NCBI GenBank assembly: GCA_036825615.1
Contig: DAISXY010000002.1
Location: 62,001-126,000, forward strand
Reading direction: 5' to 3'
From: JAICXG01 sp036825615
GTDB lineage: Bacteria; Verrucomicrobiota; Verrucomicrobiia; Chthoniobacterales; UBA10450
DNA length: 64,000 nucleotides
A model generated the notes under the pieces. It saw nothing but the letters and a program-made list of their open reading frames with translations. It was not told the origin of the DNA and made no database searches. Positions 1 to 8,985 of the stretch are shown here, one piece after another; position 1 is the first letter of the stretch; every line of letters starts with the position of its first letter. The translations under genes were made by a program, and so were the position numbers.

Positions 1-116
1 CGCAGCGGAGTCGAGGGATCCCGAGGAGTGACCGAAACGCACGCGATCGATTTCGGCCTTTACTCCCGCGCTTCCCGGTGACCCAACGGGATCCCTCGGC
101 TTCGCTCGGGGATGAC
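1..116. repeat. GGGATCCCTCGAC-family palindromic intergenic repeat, left end cut by window
   Basis: An inverted-repeat element whose arms read GTCGAGGGATCCCG near the left and CGGGATCCCTCGGC...GGGATGAC at the right, with about 60 bases of variable core. The same arms recur at eight other intergenic sites in this window. It sits upstream of the TPR gene. Arm translations give HPERS/GGDD-like peptides in several frames, which I take to be spurious. Confidence 0.75.
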
Positions 117-189
117 AGCATGAGGCCCGCGCGCGAACTGGCGCCTTGATGAGATCGCATTAAGATTCAGCGATCGTTAGGCGCGAAGG

Positions 190-2112
190 ATGAAAGAATT
201 TTTTCTCGAGCTGAAGCGGCGCAAAGTCTATCGCGTTGCCGTGGCCTACATCGTGGTGGCGTGGGTCATCATCCAGGTCGCAACCCAGACGTTGCCTTTT
301 TTCGAAATCCCAGACTGGGGTGTGCGTCTGATTATTCTTGGGCTTTGTCTCGGCTTCCCGATCGCGGTCGTGCTCGCCTGGGCCTACGACATTACGCCCT
401 CCGGAATCCGACGGACGGACGATCTCCCGACGGCCGAAATTCCCGAGAAAAGCATTGCCGTCCTCCCGTTTGAAAACCTGAGCGATGACCGCGAGAACAC
501 CTATTTCGCCGAGGGCGTGCACGAGGACATTCTTTCCAGCCTCTCGCGCATCGCCGATCTGAAAGTGATCAGTCGCACCTCGGTGCAGCAGTATCGCACC
601 GGGACGCGCAGCCTCCGTGAGATCGGTGAAGCGCTCGGGGTGGCGCACGTGCTCGAAGGGACGGTGCGGCGGATCGGTAATCGCGTCCGGGTCAATGCGC
701 AGCTCATCAACGCCCGCACCGATGGTCACATCTGGGCGGAAACCTTCGATCGCGAACTGACGGATCTTTTCGCGATCCAGAGCGAGCTGGCGCAAAAAAT
801 CGCGAGCGCCTTGCAGGCCCATCTTTCGCCCGCGGAAAAAGCCGGCCTGGAAAACCGGCCGACCACCAGCCTCGAAGCCCATGACCTGTACGTGCAGGCG
901 CGCGAACTCTTTCACTGGAGCGGCATCGGTGATCCGCATGAGAACGGCGAGCGCGCTCTGCCGTTGCTCGAACGGGCGCTGGCAATCGATCCGCAGTTTG
1001 CACTTGCGCACTATCTCACTTCGCGGATTCACGGGGAGCTTTACTGGTTCGGCTACGACAAGAGCCGGGCCCGGATTGAGAAAGCAAGAGCCGCGGCGGA
1101 AGCAGCCCTCCGGGTTCGGCCGGACATGGGAGAGGGACATGTTGCGCTCGCCTTTTACTACTACTATTCGGCCCGCGACTACGAGGCGGCGATCCGTGAG
1201 CTGACCCTGGCGCAGCGGGCCTTGCCTAACGAAGCGGATATCGCGAGCGCGCTCGGGGTGATCGATCGGCGGCGTGGGCGCTGGGAGGAAGCGATTCTGC
1301 ATCTCGAACGCGCCCGCCAGCTCGACCCGCGCAACGTCTCCACGGTCTGGAACCTTTCTGAAACCCTTACTTATCTGCGCCGCTTCAACGAGGCCGACCG
1401 GTTGCTGGCCGAGGCGATCGCGATGGCGCCCGAGGCTTACATGTTTCCGATCGCGCGCGCCGAGTTGGCGTTGCGCGAGCGGGGCGATACCGCGCCTTTG
1501 CGCAAGGCGTTGGAGCGCGTCCCAAAAACCTTCGATCCGGGCGGCGCCGTCACCACGATCGCGGTGCGGCTTGCATTAATGGAACGCGATTATGATCGGG
1601 CCGAGCGCCGGCTGGGCAACTGCGTCGAATGCCAATACAACGATGTGGGGCTGTGCGGATTTGTCGGCGCGCTCGATGACTACACGGTCCCGCGCGACTG
1701 GTACGTCGGGCTGATCGCGCGCCGGCGCGGGCGGGAAGAAGAAGCGCGACAGGCCTTTGCCGCGGCCAGAGAAAAGGTGCGCGCCGAGGCGGTCGAATCG
1801 CCTAACGACGCGAAGATTCTCATCATGGGCGCCTTGATCGAAGCGATGCTCGGGCACGGCGACGACGCGATCGCAGCCGGCGAGCGCGCGGCGAAGCTGC
1901 TTCCGGTTTCGGCCGATGCCCTCGACGGCCCGCTCGTTGCGACCAATCTGGCCGCAATCTATGCGCTTCTCGGGCGCGGCGAAGAGGCGCTGGCGCTGCT
2001 CGAACGTCTCGTTAGGCAAACGGGCGGGCCGACTCCGGGAACCCTCCGGGTCGAGCCGCAATGGGACAGCCTGCGCGGGGATCCGCGCTTCGATGGCCTG
2101 TTAACATTGTAG
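190..2112 (+). CDS. membrane-anchored TolB-like / TPR repeat protein
   Basis: 640 aa. Residues about 14-35 and 43-68 are two hydrophobic membrane segments. Residues about 88-205 (start EKSIAVLPFENLS, then YFAEGVHEDIL and HVLEGTVRRIGNRVRVNAQLI) match the TolB-N/FlgO-like module found after CadC- or adenylate-cyclase-type sensors. The rest is helical TPR repeats (for example ALPLLERALAIDPQFALAHY and AILHLERARQLDPRN). There is no DNA-binding or cyclase domain, so this is the membrane plus TolB/TPR part alone, probably a signalling or envelope scaffold. The ATG follows GCGAAGG, and a TCGTTAGGC motif lies at 174-182. Exact role unknown. Confidence 0.8.
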   Translation: MKEFFLELKRRKVYRVAVAYIVVAWVIIQVATQTLPFFEIPDWGVRLIILGLCLGFPIAVVLAWAYDITPSGIRRTDDLPTAEIPEKSIAVLPFENLSDDRENTYFAEGVHEDILSSLSRIADLKVISRTSVQQYRTGTRSLREIGEALGVAHVLEGTVRRIGNRVRVNAQLINARTDGHIWAETFDRELTDLFAIQSELAQKIASALQAHLSPAEKAGLENRPTTSLEAHDLYVQARELFHWSGIGDPHENGERALPLLERALAIDPQFALAHYLTSRIHGELYWFGYDKSRARIEKARAAAEAALRVRPDMGEGHVALAFYYYYSARDYEAAIRELTLAQRALPNEADIASALGVIDRRRGRWEEAILHLERARQLDPRNVSTVWNLSETLTYLRRFNEADRLLAEAIAMAPEAYMFPIARAELALRERGDTAPLRKALERVPKTFDPGGAVTTIAVRLALMERDYDRAERRLGNCVECQYNDVGLCGFVGALDDYTVPRDWYVGLIARRRGREEEARQAFAAAREKVRAEAVESPNDAKILIMGALIEAMLGHGDDAIAAGERAAKLLPVSADALDGPLVATNLAAIYALLGRGEEALALLERLVRQTGGPTPGTLRVEPQWDSLRGDPRFDGLLTL

Positions 2113-2126
2113 CGCCCGACCGGTTC

Positions 2127-2260
2127 GTCATCCCGACCGCAGCGCAGCGGAGTGGAGGGATCCCGTCGAATAACCGGGAGGAGATCTGCCGGGCTGGCGC
2201 TACTTCCCGGTTTTTCCGCGGGATCCCTCGACTTCGCTGCGCTGCTCTCGGGCTGGCGAC
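2127..2260. repeat. palindromic intergenic repeat with a decayed right arm
   Basis: The left arm GTCATCCCGACCGCAGCGC and the inner GGATCCC/GGGATCC pair belong to the same family as 1-116. The right terminus reads GGCTGGCGAC instead of GGGATGAC, so this copy is eroded. It lies between two convergent genes. Confidence 0.65.
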
Positions 2261-2273
2261 GTGGCCGCTTCCG

Positions 2274-3179
2274 CTACAAATGTGCGATCTGCTCCGGGTG
2301 GAACTTCTGCCAGTAGCGAATCGACGCTGTCACCGCCATGAAGCTCGGGTCGGCTTGTTCGTAATCGGCCAATCGCTCGCTCGGCGCACCTGCGGTGAGA
2401 ATGTCTTCCGCTTCGTAACGCGCGAAATCAGCCACCATCTCGGCTTCGCTTCGGCCCTCCCGCAGTTGCTCATGAAACCAATTCGCCCAGCGCTGGACGC
2501 GTTCGGCGAGGGCATCGAAGTGGGCCTCGAGATCGCCCTCAACGAGGCCAAAATGCGGCAGATAAAGTCGGCCCGCGCCTAACGATCGCATCCGTTCGAT
2601 CGATCCGAGCCACTCCTCCACCTGCAACTCCGGCGGAACAAATGGCGGCACCGGCGGCCCATGGCCGAGTCGCACCCCGGCCACATCGCCGCCGAACAGA
2701 TTCTCTTCCCAGTGATAGACATTGTGATGTGCGGCATGTCCGGGCGTGGCAACGGAATGGACCTCAAATTCGCCCGCTTGAATCGTTAGGCCATCGTTCG
2801 TCGGCTGCACCTGCTCCGGAGAGATCGGCCGCATCTCCCCCCAGAGCCGTGGGATTTCATCACCAAAAATGCGGGTCGCCGATTCCATCAAGCGCGAAGG
2901 ATCAAGCAGATGTTTCACCCCACGCGGATGAACGTGGATCGCTGCTCCCGCTTCCGCGAAGCGCCAGGCCGCGCCGGCGTGGTCGAGATGAATATGGCTG
3001 AGGAAAACCTGGCGAACGTCGTTAGGCGCAAAGCCCGCGGCGTGCATCGCGGCCGAGATCTGCTCGAAGGTCGAGTCGGGGCCAGTGTCGAAGAGCGCGA
3101 TCCCGTCGTTCGTCTCGAGCGCGATCGCGGCGATGATGCCCGGGCGATCGAGATGGAGTGTGTCGAGGATGTGAATCAT
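2274..3179 (-). CDS. MBL-fold metallo-hydrolase
   Basis: 301 aa. The metallo-beta-lactamase signature HIHLDHAG (about residues 61-68), a later ATPGHAAHHNVY and a GGDVAG aspartate give the usual zinc-binding set of glyoxalase II-like hydrolases. LYLPHFG near residue 208 supplies a further histidine. There is no signal peptide, so it is probably cytoplasmic. The C-terminal 100 residues are helical, as in MBL proteins that close the active site with a helical lid. Substrate cannot be read from sequence. It stands alone between two repeat elements. Confidence 0.85.
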   Translation of the reverse strand: MIHILDTLHLDRPGIIAAIALETNDGIALFDTGPDSTFEQISAAMHAAGFAPNDVRQVFLSHIHLDHAGAAWRFAEAGAAIHVHPRGVKHLLDPSRLMESATRIFGDEIPRLWGEMRPISPEQVQPTNDGLTIQAGEFEVHSVATPGHAAHHNVYHWEENLFGGDVAGVRLGHGPPVPPFVPPELQVEEWLGSIERMRSLGAGRLYLPHFGLVEGDLEAHFDALAERVQRWANWFHEQLREGRSEAEMVADFARYEAEDILTAGAPSERLADYEQADPSFMAVTASIRYWQKFHPEQIAHL

Positions 3180-3211
3180 GGGAAACCAATTGTGACAAAT
3201 GCGCCCGACTT

Positions 3212-3313
3212 GTCATCCCGAGCGAAGCGAGGGACCTCGCAAGCGTCCATCAAGATCGACTACCTGAGCCGGCTTGTGAGGTCCCTCGCCGTCCTTCGGC
3301 GGCTCGGGATGAC
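3212..3313. repeat. palindromic intergenic repeat, GGACCTCGC subtype
   Basis: Outer arms GTCATCCCGAGCGAAGCG and GGCTCGGGATGAC. The inner arms are GAGGGACCTCGC and GTGAGGTCCCTCG, not the GGGATCCC type, so this is a sister subtype shared with the element at 4986-5169. It lies between the MBL hydrolase start and the guaA end. Confidence 0.7.
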
Positions 3314-3344
3314 AGCTCGCGATAACGCACGCTACGTCCCGCCC

Positions 3345-4919
3345 TCACTCCCACTCGATGGTACTGGGCGGCTTCGTCGAAATGTCATAACAAACGCGGT
3401 TGACGCCTTTGACTTCGTTCACGATCCGGCTCGAGATGCGGGCGAGGATTTCGTAGGGCAACCGGACCCAGTCCGCCGTCATGCCGTCCTGGCTTTCAAC
3501 AATGCGAAGCGCGACGGTGTTTTCGTAGGTGCGCTGGTCGCCCATGACCCCGACGGAACGCACCGGCAACAGGACGGCGAACGATTGCCAGACGCGGTAA
3601 TACCAGTCGCTCGCCCGCATTTCGCTCGTCACAATCGTGTCCGCGTCGCGCAAAATCCGGAGCCGCTCGGGCGTCACTTCGCCGAGAATGCGAACGGCAA
3701 GCCCGGGACCGGGAAAAGGCTGACGATACACGATCTCGTTAGGCAAACCGAGCTGCAATCCGGCCTGCCGGACTTCGTCCTTGAAGAGCTGGCGGAGCGG
3801 TTCGACCAGCTCGAAATGCATTTTCTCCGGCAGACCCCCGACGTTGTGATGGGTTTTGATGAGGGAGGCGGGGTTGCCGTCGATCGCGACGCTTTCGATC
3901 ACATCGGGGTAGAGCGTTCCCTGGGCGAGGAAACGGAATTCCTTGTCCGGTTTTTTCGCCCCGTGCTCGGTCGCGAGTTCGACGATCGCGTCTTCGAACA
4001 CGCGAATGAATTCGTTGCCGATGATCTTGCGCTTCTGTTCGGGGTCAACAATCCCGCGCAGCTGGGTGAGGAATCGCTCGGAGGCATCGACGTATTTGAG
4101 TTTGATCTGAAAATTTTCGCCGAAGACGCGCTGCACAATCTCGGCTTCGTTTTCCCGCAGGAGCCCGTTGTTGACGAAGATGCAGGTGAGCTGGTCGCCG
4201 ATCGCCTTGTGCAAAAGCGCCGCCGCCACGGAGGAGTCAACCCCGCCGCTCAGCCCAAGCACGACCTTTTCCTCACCTACCTGCTGGCGGATCCGGGCGC
4301 AGGCTTCGTCGATGAACGAGCCCATCGTCCAGTCCATCGGACAATGGCAGATGCGGAAGAGAAAATTCTCGATGATCTCGCGCCCGCGCGGCGTGTGGGA
4401 GACCTCGGGATGAAACTGGAGCGCATAGAGATGCCGTGCCGAGTCCTCGATCGCGGCGAAAGGTGAGTTATCGGTATGCGCAATCGCGCGGAAGCCAGCC
4501 GGCATCGCGGTGAGCTTGTCGCCATGGCTGTTCCAGATGTCGATTTGCTCGCCCAGGCCGTGGAGGAGCGGAGTCTCTTCGTCGATGTGCAGGACTCCGG
4601 CGCCGTATTCGCGGCGGGCACTGAATTCGACCTCGCCCCCGAGATGCCGCGCCATCAATTGCATCCCGTAGCAGATGCCGAGGACGGGGATGCCTAACGA
4701 GAAAATCTGGAGATCAATCTGCGGCGCGGTTTTTTCATAGACGCTCGCCGGGCCGCCCGAGAGGATGATCCCTTTGGGCGCCATCGCTTCGATCTCTGCG
4801 GCGGTAATATCGTGCCGGACGATCTCGGAGTAGACCTGGCATTCGCGCACGCGGCGGGCGATGACCTGGGTGTATTGGGAACCGAAATCGAGAATGAGAA
4901 CGGGGGAATGCGCTTTCAT
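3345..4919 (-). CDS. guaA: GMP synthase (glutamine-hydrolysing)
   Basis: Makes GMP from XMP, ATP and glutamine in purine synthesis. 524 aa, the normal family length. N-terminal class I glutamine amidotransferase: ILDFGSQYTQ start, GICYGMQ nucleophile-cysteine loop, and QFHPEVSHT for the His/Glu pair. The ATP-pyrophosphatase domain follows with the SGGVDSS P-loop, and the C-terminal dimerisation domain ends KPPSTIEWE. I chose the ATG at 4919 because the conserved N-terminus starts there; a longer upstream frame has no family sequence. It is a single gene flanked by repeat elements. Confidence 0.97.
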   Translation of the reverse strand: MKAHSPVLILDFGSQYTQVIARRVRECQVYSEIVRHDITAAEIEAMAPKGIILSGGPASVYEKTAPQIDLQIFSLGIPVLGICYGMQLMARHLGGEVEFSARREYGAGVLHIDEETPLLHGLGEQIDIWNSHGDKLTAMPAGFRAIAHTDNSPFAAIEDSARHLYALQFHPEVSHTPRGREIIENFLFRICHCPMDWTMGSFIDEACARIRQQVGEEKVVLGLSGGVDSSVAAALLHKAIGDQLTCIFVNNGLLRENEAEIVQRVFGENFQIKLKYVDASERFLTQLRGIVDPEQKRKIIGNEFIRVFEDAIVELATEHGAKKPDKEFRFLAQGTLYPDVIESVAIDGNPASLIKTHHNVGGLPEKMHFELVEPLRQLFKDEVRQAGLQLGLPNEIVYRQPFPGPGLAVRILGEVTPERLRILRDADTIVTSEMRASDWYYRVWQSFAVLLPVRSVGVMGDQRTYENTVALRIVESQDGMTADWVRLPYEILARISSRIVNEVKGVNRVCYDISTKPPSTIEWE

Positions 4920-4985
4920 CGACGAAGCTAAAAGCAAACCGCGCCTTTGCAAGACGCGAGATGGCGGGCGCCCAGCGCCAGCTTG

Positions 4986-5169
4986 GTCATCCCGAGTCGG
5001 CGGAGCGCGGCGAGGCACCTCGCAACCGCAATGCGGGGGCACGAGCGGTCACGGCGCGTTGGTGTGCTCGTGGACCGGCGCACCTGCCTTGGTCGTGCGT
5101 CATTCAAACCGGGGATGCGCACTTTGCAATTGCGAGGTCCCTCCTCATCCTTCGGCGGCTCGGGATGAC
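4986..5169. repeat. palindromic intergenic repeat, GGACCTCGC subtype
   Basis: Outer arms GTCATCCCGAG and CTTCGGCGGCTCGGGATGAC; inner CACCTCGCAA and TTGCGAGGTCCCTC. Same subtype as 3212-3313 but with a longer core (about 110 bases). It fills the divergent gap between guaA and the DUF547 gene, so promoters for both must lie in or beside it. Confidence 0.7.
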
Positions 5170-5217
5170 AGGCTGGCGGCGGCTTGCTTCCCGGTTGGCG
5201 CCGTCGAAGCTCCGGGC

Positions 5218-5958
5218 ATGGCCAGATTACCTCTTGTTCGAGGAGCGATTTTCGCGCTCCTGCTCGGCGGCTTGGTGGCACAGGGTGCGCCGGCGCCGTC
5301 CTGGATCGAAAGTTACAACCGGCTCCTCGCAAAATATGTCACCGAGCGCGGAGTGGAATACGCGCCCTGGAAAAATAACGCCTCCGACATGCAGGCAATC
5401 CAGGAGGTGGTGAATGCGATCGGGCGGGAAAATGTCTCGTCGTTAGGCAAAAAGGAACAGCTCGCTTTTTATCTCAATGCCTACAACGCCTGGATCCTGC
5501 ACGAAGCGCTCGCCAAGTATCCGACGAAGAGCGTCAAGGACCCGCTCTTCACCTTTTTCCTTCTCCCTCGCATTCGGGTCGCGGGTGAGAAAATGAGTTT
5601 CAATCATCTCGAGAAAGACATCATCCGCCGGCAGTTCAGGGAGCCGCGGGTCCATTTCGCGCTCAACTGCGCGAGCCAGAGTTGTCCGCCGCTGAACAAG
5701 GAGGCGTTCCGCGGGATAAAGCTCGACCGGCAACTCGAGACGCTCGCGGTTGGGTTCGTGAATTCGAAGAAAGGAGTGGATTACGTTCCGGAGAAAAACA
5801 GCGCCGCGCTCTCCATGATTTTCAATTGGTACAAGGATGATTTTAAGCCGGTCGGCGGGGTGCTCGCCTTTATCAACCAGCGACGGAAACCGCCTTTGCC
5901 TAACGACGTTAAAATCACCTACCAGGAATACGACTGGGCGCTGAACGAGGCCAAATAA
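5218..5958 (+). CDS. secreted DUF547 family protein
   Basis: 246 aa from the ATG at 5218, which opens a signal-like hydrophobic stretch (LVRGAIFALLLGGLVAQGAPA). The body matches DUF547: AFYLNAYNAWIL, FNHLEKDIIR, VHFALNCASQSCPPL and FNWYKDDF. DUF547 proteins are exported and found in many Gram-negatives; the NCASQSCP cysteines and the asparagine/tyrosine clusters suggest a thiol-protease-like fold, but no activity is established that I can name. A longer upstream frame through the repeat element is not credible. Confidence 0.85.
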   Translation: MARLPLVRGAIFALLLGGLVAQGAPAPSWIESYNRLLAKYVTERGVEYAPWKNNASDMQAIQEVVNAIGRENVSSLGKKEQLAFYLNAYNAWILHEALAKYPTKSVKDPLFTFFLLPRIRVAGEKMSFNHLEKDIIRRQFREPRVHFALNCASQSCPPLNKEAFRGIKLDRQLETLAVGFVNSKKGVDYVPEKNSAALSMIFNWYKDDFKPVGGVLAFINQRRKPPLPNDVKITYQEYDWALNEAK

Positions 5959-6033
5959 GCCGCTTGCCGCTCGGGGTGGCGGGACGCGCTTGCGGCGGAC
6001 ACGCCGCGACGGTCCGAGGGCGGGCCGTCTCCA

Positions 6034-7089
6034 TCACATCAGCTCGCGCACTTTGCTGATGGCGCGCAGGTAAACCCGGTGCGGGCCGCCACGCATCAGC
6101 TCTTCGCGCAGCAACTCGGCGATGTCGTTTTTTCCCGCTGGCAGGACCTGCTGCATTTTTCGCCCTCCCGCACGGCCGAAGAAAACATCGAGCAGATCGG
6201 CCCCCGGTTTACGTTCAATCCGAAACTCGGCCAGATCCGTCGCGATCCGGCAGGCGGTGATCGGTTCGGTCCCCTTTTCCCGCAGGACGATCTCGATCTT
6301 GTGTGAGCGATCCTCCGCGCTGGGCCGGAAATTGAGCGGCCCATCGCCGCCGCCATGCCAGCCGAGTTGTCCCGCGAGCCAGCCGATGAGGAGAAGGGCG
6401 GTGGAACGGAAGCCCGGCGCATGCTCGATCTCGACCCGGCGAAACGCCTTCAGATGATGATGGGTGAGGGGATGATCGAAAAACTGGGCAATGGCGAGGC
6501 GCAGATGAACGAGCCGCACCCAGTTGAGATCGGAGAGGACGATGCGCTGGCGGGCTTCTTCCTGCACCGTTTCGACGAGGCGAATTTGCTCGTCGAAGTT
6601 GCCCCAACCATGGCTGTCGTAAATCGCGCGATCGACCCAGGCCCAGAGCTGCGGGTCCATCGGCGGGCGGAAATTTTCCTGCCACCAAAGATAAAGCGGG
6701 AGATCGGAGTCGAGCTGGGCAAAGACGATGTTGCGCAACAGCCCGCATTGTTCGCCCTGCAAACGAAACGAGAGCTGCTCGGAACAAATTTGTTTCCGGC
6801 CCGCCCGGTTCACGTGGCAGTGCGCGCTGATCCAGGCTTTAACTCCGTTGTCCGTCGCATCCCGGTCGGCCTCGATTACGATCGCGCGGCAGGCGTGGTT
6901 TTCGGTCACCTGAGAAATGATCGCGGTGTTCTCGCCTAACGAACCCGGGGTCTCGCTGTAGACTGCGAGATTGATGAGCGAGGCGCGACTCACGGTGCCG
7001 CCGCTCGCCTGCCAAAGCTTCTTCAGTTCGCGATCGATCGCCCCGACTTCCACCGGGAGTCCGAGAGCGAAATTTTCAACCGCCGGCAT
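6034..7089 (-). CDS. opcA: glucose-6-phosphate dehydrogenase assembly protein OpcA
   Basis: 351 aa. Recognisable as OpcA by ARASLINLAVYSE near the N-terminus, the cysteine-containing SEQL region, and LPLYLWWQENF plus VLSDLNWVRLVHLR in the middle. OpcA activates or assembles glucose-6-phosphate dehydrogenase in cyanobacteria and actinobacteria. zwf lies just upstream on the same strand (stop at 7341), so the two probably form a functional pair although a repeat element separates them. The ATG at 7089 is the only good start. Confidence 0.88.
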   Translation of the reverse strand: MPAVENFALGLPVEVGAIDRELKKLWQASGGTVSRASLINLAVYSETPGSLGENTAIISQVTENHACRAIVIEADRDATDNGVKAWISAHCHVNRAGRKQICSEQLSFRLQGEQCGLLRNIVFAQLDSDLPLYLWWQENFRPPMDPQLWAWVDRAIYDSHGWGNFDEQIRLVETVQEEARQRIVLSDLNWVRLVHLRLAIAQFFDHPLTHHHLKAFRRVEIEHAPGFRSTALLLIGWLAGQLGWHGGGDGPLNFRPSAEDRSHKIEIVLREKGTEPITACRIATDLAEFRIERKPGADLLDVFFGRAGGRKMQQVLPAGKNDIAELLREELMRGGPHRVYLRAISKVRELM

Positions 7090-7099
7090 AAGTCAGGTG

Positions 7100-7255
7100 G
7101 TCATCCCGAGCGGAGCGCAGCGGAGTCGAGGGATCCCGTGGAGCTTCCTTGAAGCATCGCTGCAAAGCCGACTAGGACGGCACCCCCTTGGCAGCGAACG
7201 CCTCCCGGTCACTCTGCGGGATCCCTCGACTCCGCTGCGCTCCGCTCGGGATGAC
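7100..7255. repeat. palindromic intergenic repeat (GGGATCCC subtype)
   Basis: One of the best-preserved copies: left arm GTCATCCCGAGCGGAGCG then GTCGAGGGATCCCG, right arm CGGGATCCCTCGACTCCG then CCGCTCGGGATGAC, enclosing about 80 bases of core. It sits between zwf and opcA, inside what would otherwise be one operon, so a transcript through it could fold into a long stem. Confidence 0.85.
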
Positions 7256-7276
7256 TGGTTAGTGCGGTCGCCCTTG

Positions 7277-7336
7277 GACCGCGCGGCGCTACGCTTGATA
7301 CGAATCGACCGCGCGGCGCTGCGCTTGATACGAACA
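7277..7336. repeat. tandem repeat, two 30-bp units
   Basis: Two head-to-tail copies of a 30-base unit starting GACCGCGCGGCGCT and ending GATACGAA plus two bases, at 7277-7306 and 7307-7336, differing at two or three positions. It ends 4 bases before the zwf stop codon on the other strand. No function seen. Confidence 0.8.
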
Positions 7337-7340
7337 GTGT

Positions 7341-8894
7341 TCACAACCGTCTCCAGCTCCTTCCGTCCCGCGCCATCAACTCCTCCGCTTCCTCCGGCCC
7401 CCACGAACCAGCCGGATAGGTGCAGAGTTTCGGCGCATTCTCCTTTGCCTCCCACACTTTCTCGATCGTGTCGATGAAGGCCCAGGCCTGCTCGACCTCG
7501 TCGCGGCGCGCGAAAAGCGTTGGGTCACCGGCCATCGCGTCGAGCAGGAGCCGCTCGTAAGCCTCGGGACTCGCCTTTCCGAAGGAGGTGCCATAATGGA
7601 AATCCATCTTCACCGGTTCGATGCGAAAGCTTGTCCCCGGCACCTTCGCCTGCATTCGAAGCGAGATTCCTTCGTCGGGCTGAATGCGAATCGCGAGCAC
7701 GTTCTGCTCGAGGGTTTGCGAATCGCGATTGAATAACACCTGCGGCGCGCGCTTGAAGTGGACCGAAATTTCCGTGCCCGACTTCGGCAAACGTTTGCCG
7801 ACTCGGATGTAGATCGGGACGTCGGCCCAGCGCCAGTTATCGATCAGCACCCGAAGCGCGACATAGGTTTCGGTTTGCGAATGCGGGTCGACCCGGTCTT
7901 CTTCGCGATAGGCCACGACCGGCTCTCCGTTAATCGTCCCGGCGGTGTATTGCCCTCTCACCGCATAGGTGCGCACTTCGTCGGGTTGAAATCGCCGGAG
8001 CGAGCGCACCACTTTCACTTTCTCGTCGCGAATGCTGTCGGCGCCGAGATCGGTCGGCGGGTCCATCGCGGTCAGGCAAAGCAGCTGAAGGAGATGGTTC
8101 TGCACCATATCGCGAAGCGCTCCCGCGGTTTCATAATAACCGCCGCGAGTTTCAACGCCTAACGTCTCCGCAGCGGTGATCTGGACGTGATCGATGTAGC
8201 GCGTGTTCCAGAGCGGCTCGAAAATCGCATTCGCGAAACGCAGGACGAGGATGTTTTGCGCGGTTTCCTTGCCGAGAAAATGATCGATCCGATAGGTCTG
8301 ATCTTCCGTGAAGGCGCTGTGCACCACCCGGTTGAGTTTCCGGGCCGAGGGCAAATCGGTGCCGAACGGTTTCTCGAGAATGACCCGGGCCCACCCGCCC
8401 GGCCGGGTCCGGTTGAGCCCGGCTGCCTTCAGGTTGTCGATGATCGTTTCGAACTGCTCGGGTGAGGTGGCGAAATAGAAAAGCCGGTTCCCGCGGGTGC
8501 CGCTTTCCTCGTCCAACTGATCGAGTCGCCGGGCGAGTGTTTTGTACCCCTCCGGGTTCTCGAATTCACTCCGGTGGTAGAAGAGCGATTTGGCGAATTC
8601 GTCCCAGACCTCGTCGCGCACCTCCTGCCGGGAGAATTTTCGCGTCGCTTCCTCCATCTCGGCCCGGAACTCCTTATCCGTCTTCGGCCGGCGCGCGAAG
8701 CCGATGACCGCAACGGCCGGCGGCATCTCGCCATCGGCGGCGATGTTGTAGAGCGCGGGGATCAGCTTGCGATGGGTCAGGTCGCCGGTCGCGCCGAAGA
8801 TCACGATCGCGCAGGGCTGGGGCACGGCCCTGGCCGAAAGCCCTTCGCGCAGCGGATTGGGCTGGTCCTTTTCCGTTCGGTTCTCCGCCGCCAT
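7341..8894 (-). CDS. zwf: glucose-6-phosphate 1-dehydrogenase
   Basis: First step of the oxidative pentose phosphate pathway: glucose-6-phosphate plus NADP+ to 6-phosphogluconolactone. 517 aa from the ATG at 8894. Shows the Rossmann motif IFGATGDLTHRKL (the N-terminal GxxGDL), the substrate-binding/catalytic RIDHFLGKE, and LEKPFGTDL. A TTG start nine codons upstream is possible but adds no conserved residues. Partner gene opcA lies downstream on the same strand. The next gene is divergent, with about 90 bases between. Confidence 0.97.
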   Translation of the reverse strand: MAAENRTEKDQPNPLREGLSARAVPQPCAIVIFGATGDLTHRKLIPALYNIAADGEMPPAVAVIGFARRPKTDKEFRAEMEEATRKFSRQEVRDEVWDEFAKSLFYHRSEFENPEGYKTLARRLDQLDEESGTRGNRLFYFATSPEQFETIIDNLKAAGLNRTRPGGWARVILEKPFGTDLPSARKLNRVVHSAFTEDQTYRIDHFLGKETAQNILVLRFANAIFEPLWNTRYIDHVQITAAETLGVETRGGYYETAGALRDMVQNHLLQLLCLTAMDPPTDLGADSIRDEKVKVVRSLRRFQPDEVRTYAVRGQYTAGTINGEPVVAYREEDRVDPHSQTETYVALRVLIDNWRWADVPIYIRVGKRLPKSGTEISVHFKRAPQVLFNRDSQTLEQNVLAIRIQPDEGISLRMQAKVPGTSFRIEPVKMDFHYGTSFGKASPEAYERLLLDAMAGDPTLFARRDEVEQAWAFIDTIEKVWEAKENAPKLCTYPAGSWGPEEAEELMARDGRSWRRL

Positions 8895-8985
8895 ATCGCG
8901 CCTGCACTCTAGGCAGATCAACCGACGGTAAAAATGAATTTGAAAGAAGATTGTTTCCCGCGCAGGAGGGCAATAAAAACGGGCG

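Noticed and set aside
2910..4466. 518-aa open frame on the plus strand opposite guaA
   Set aside because: guaA on the other strand is complete with all motifs; the antisense frame has no family features and is a product of high GC and codon bias.
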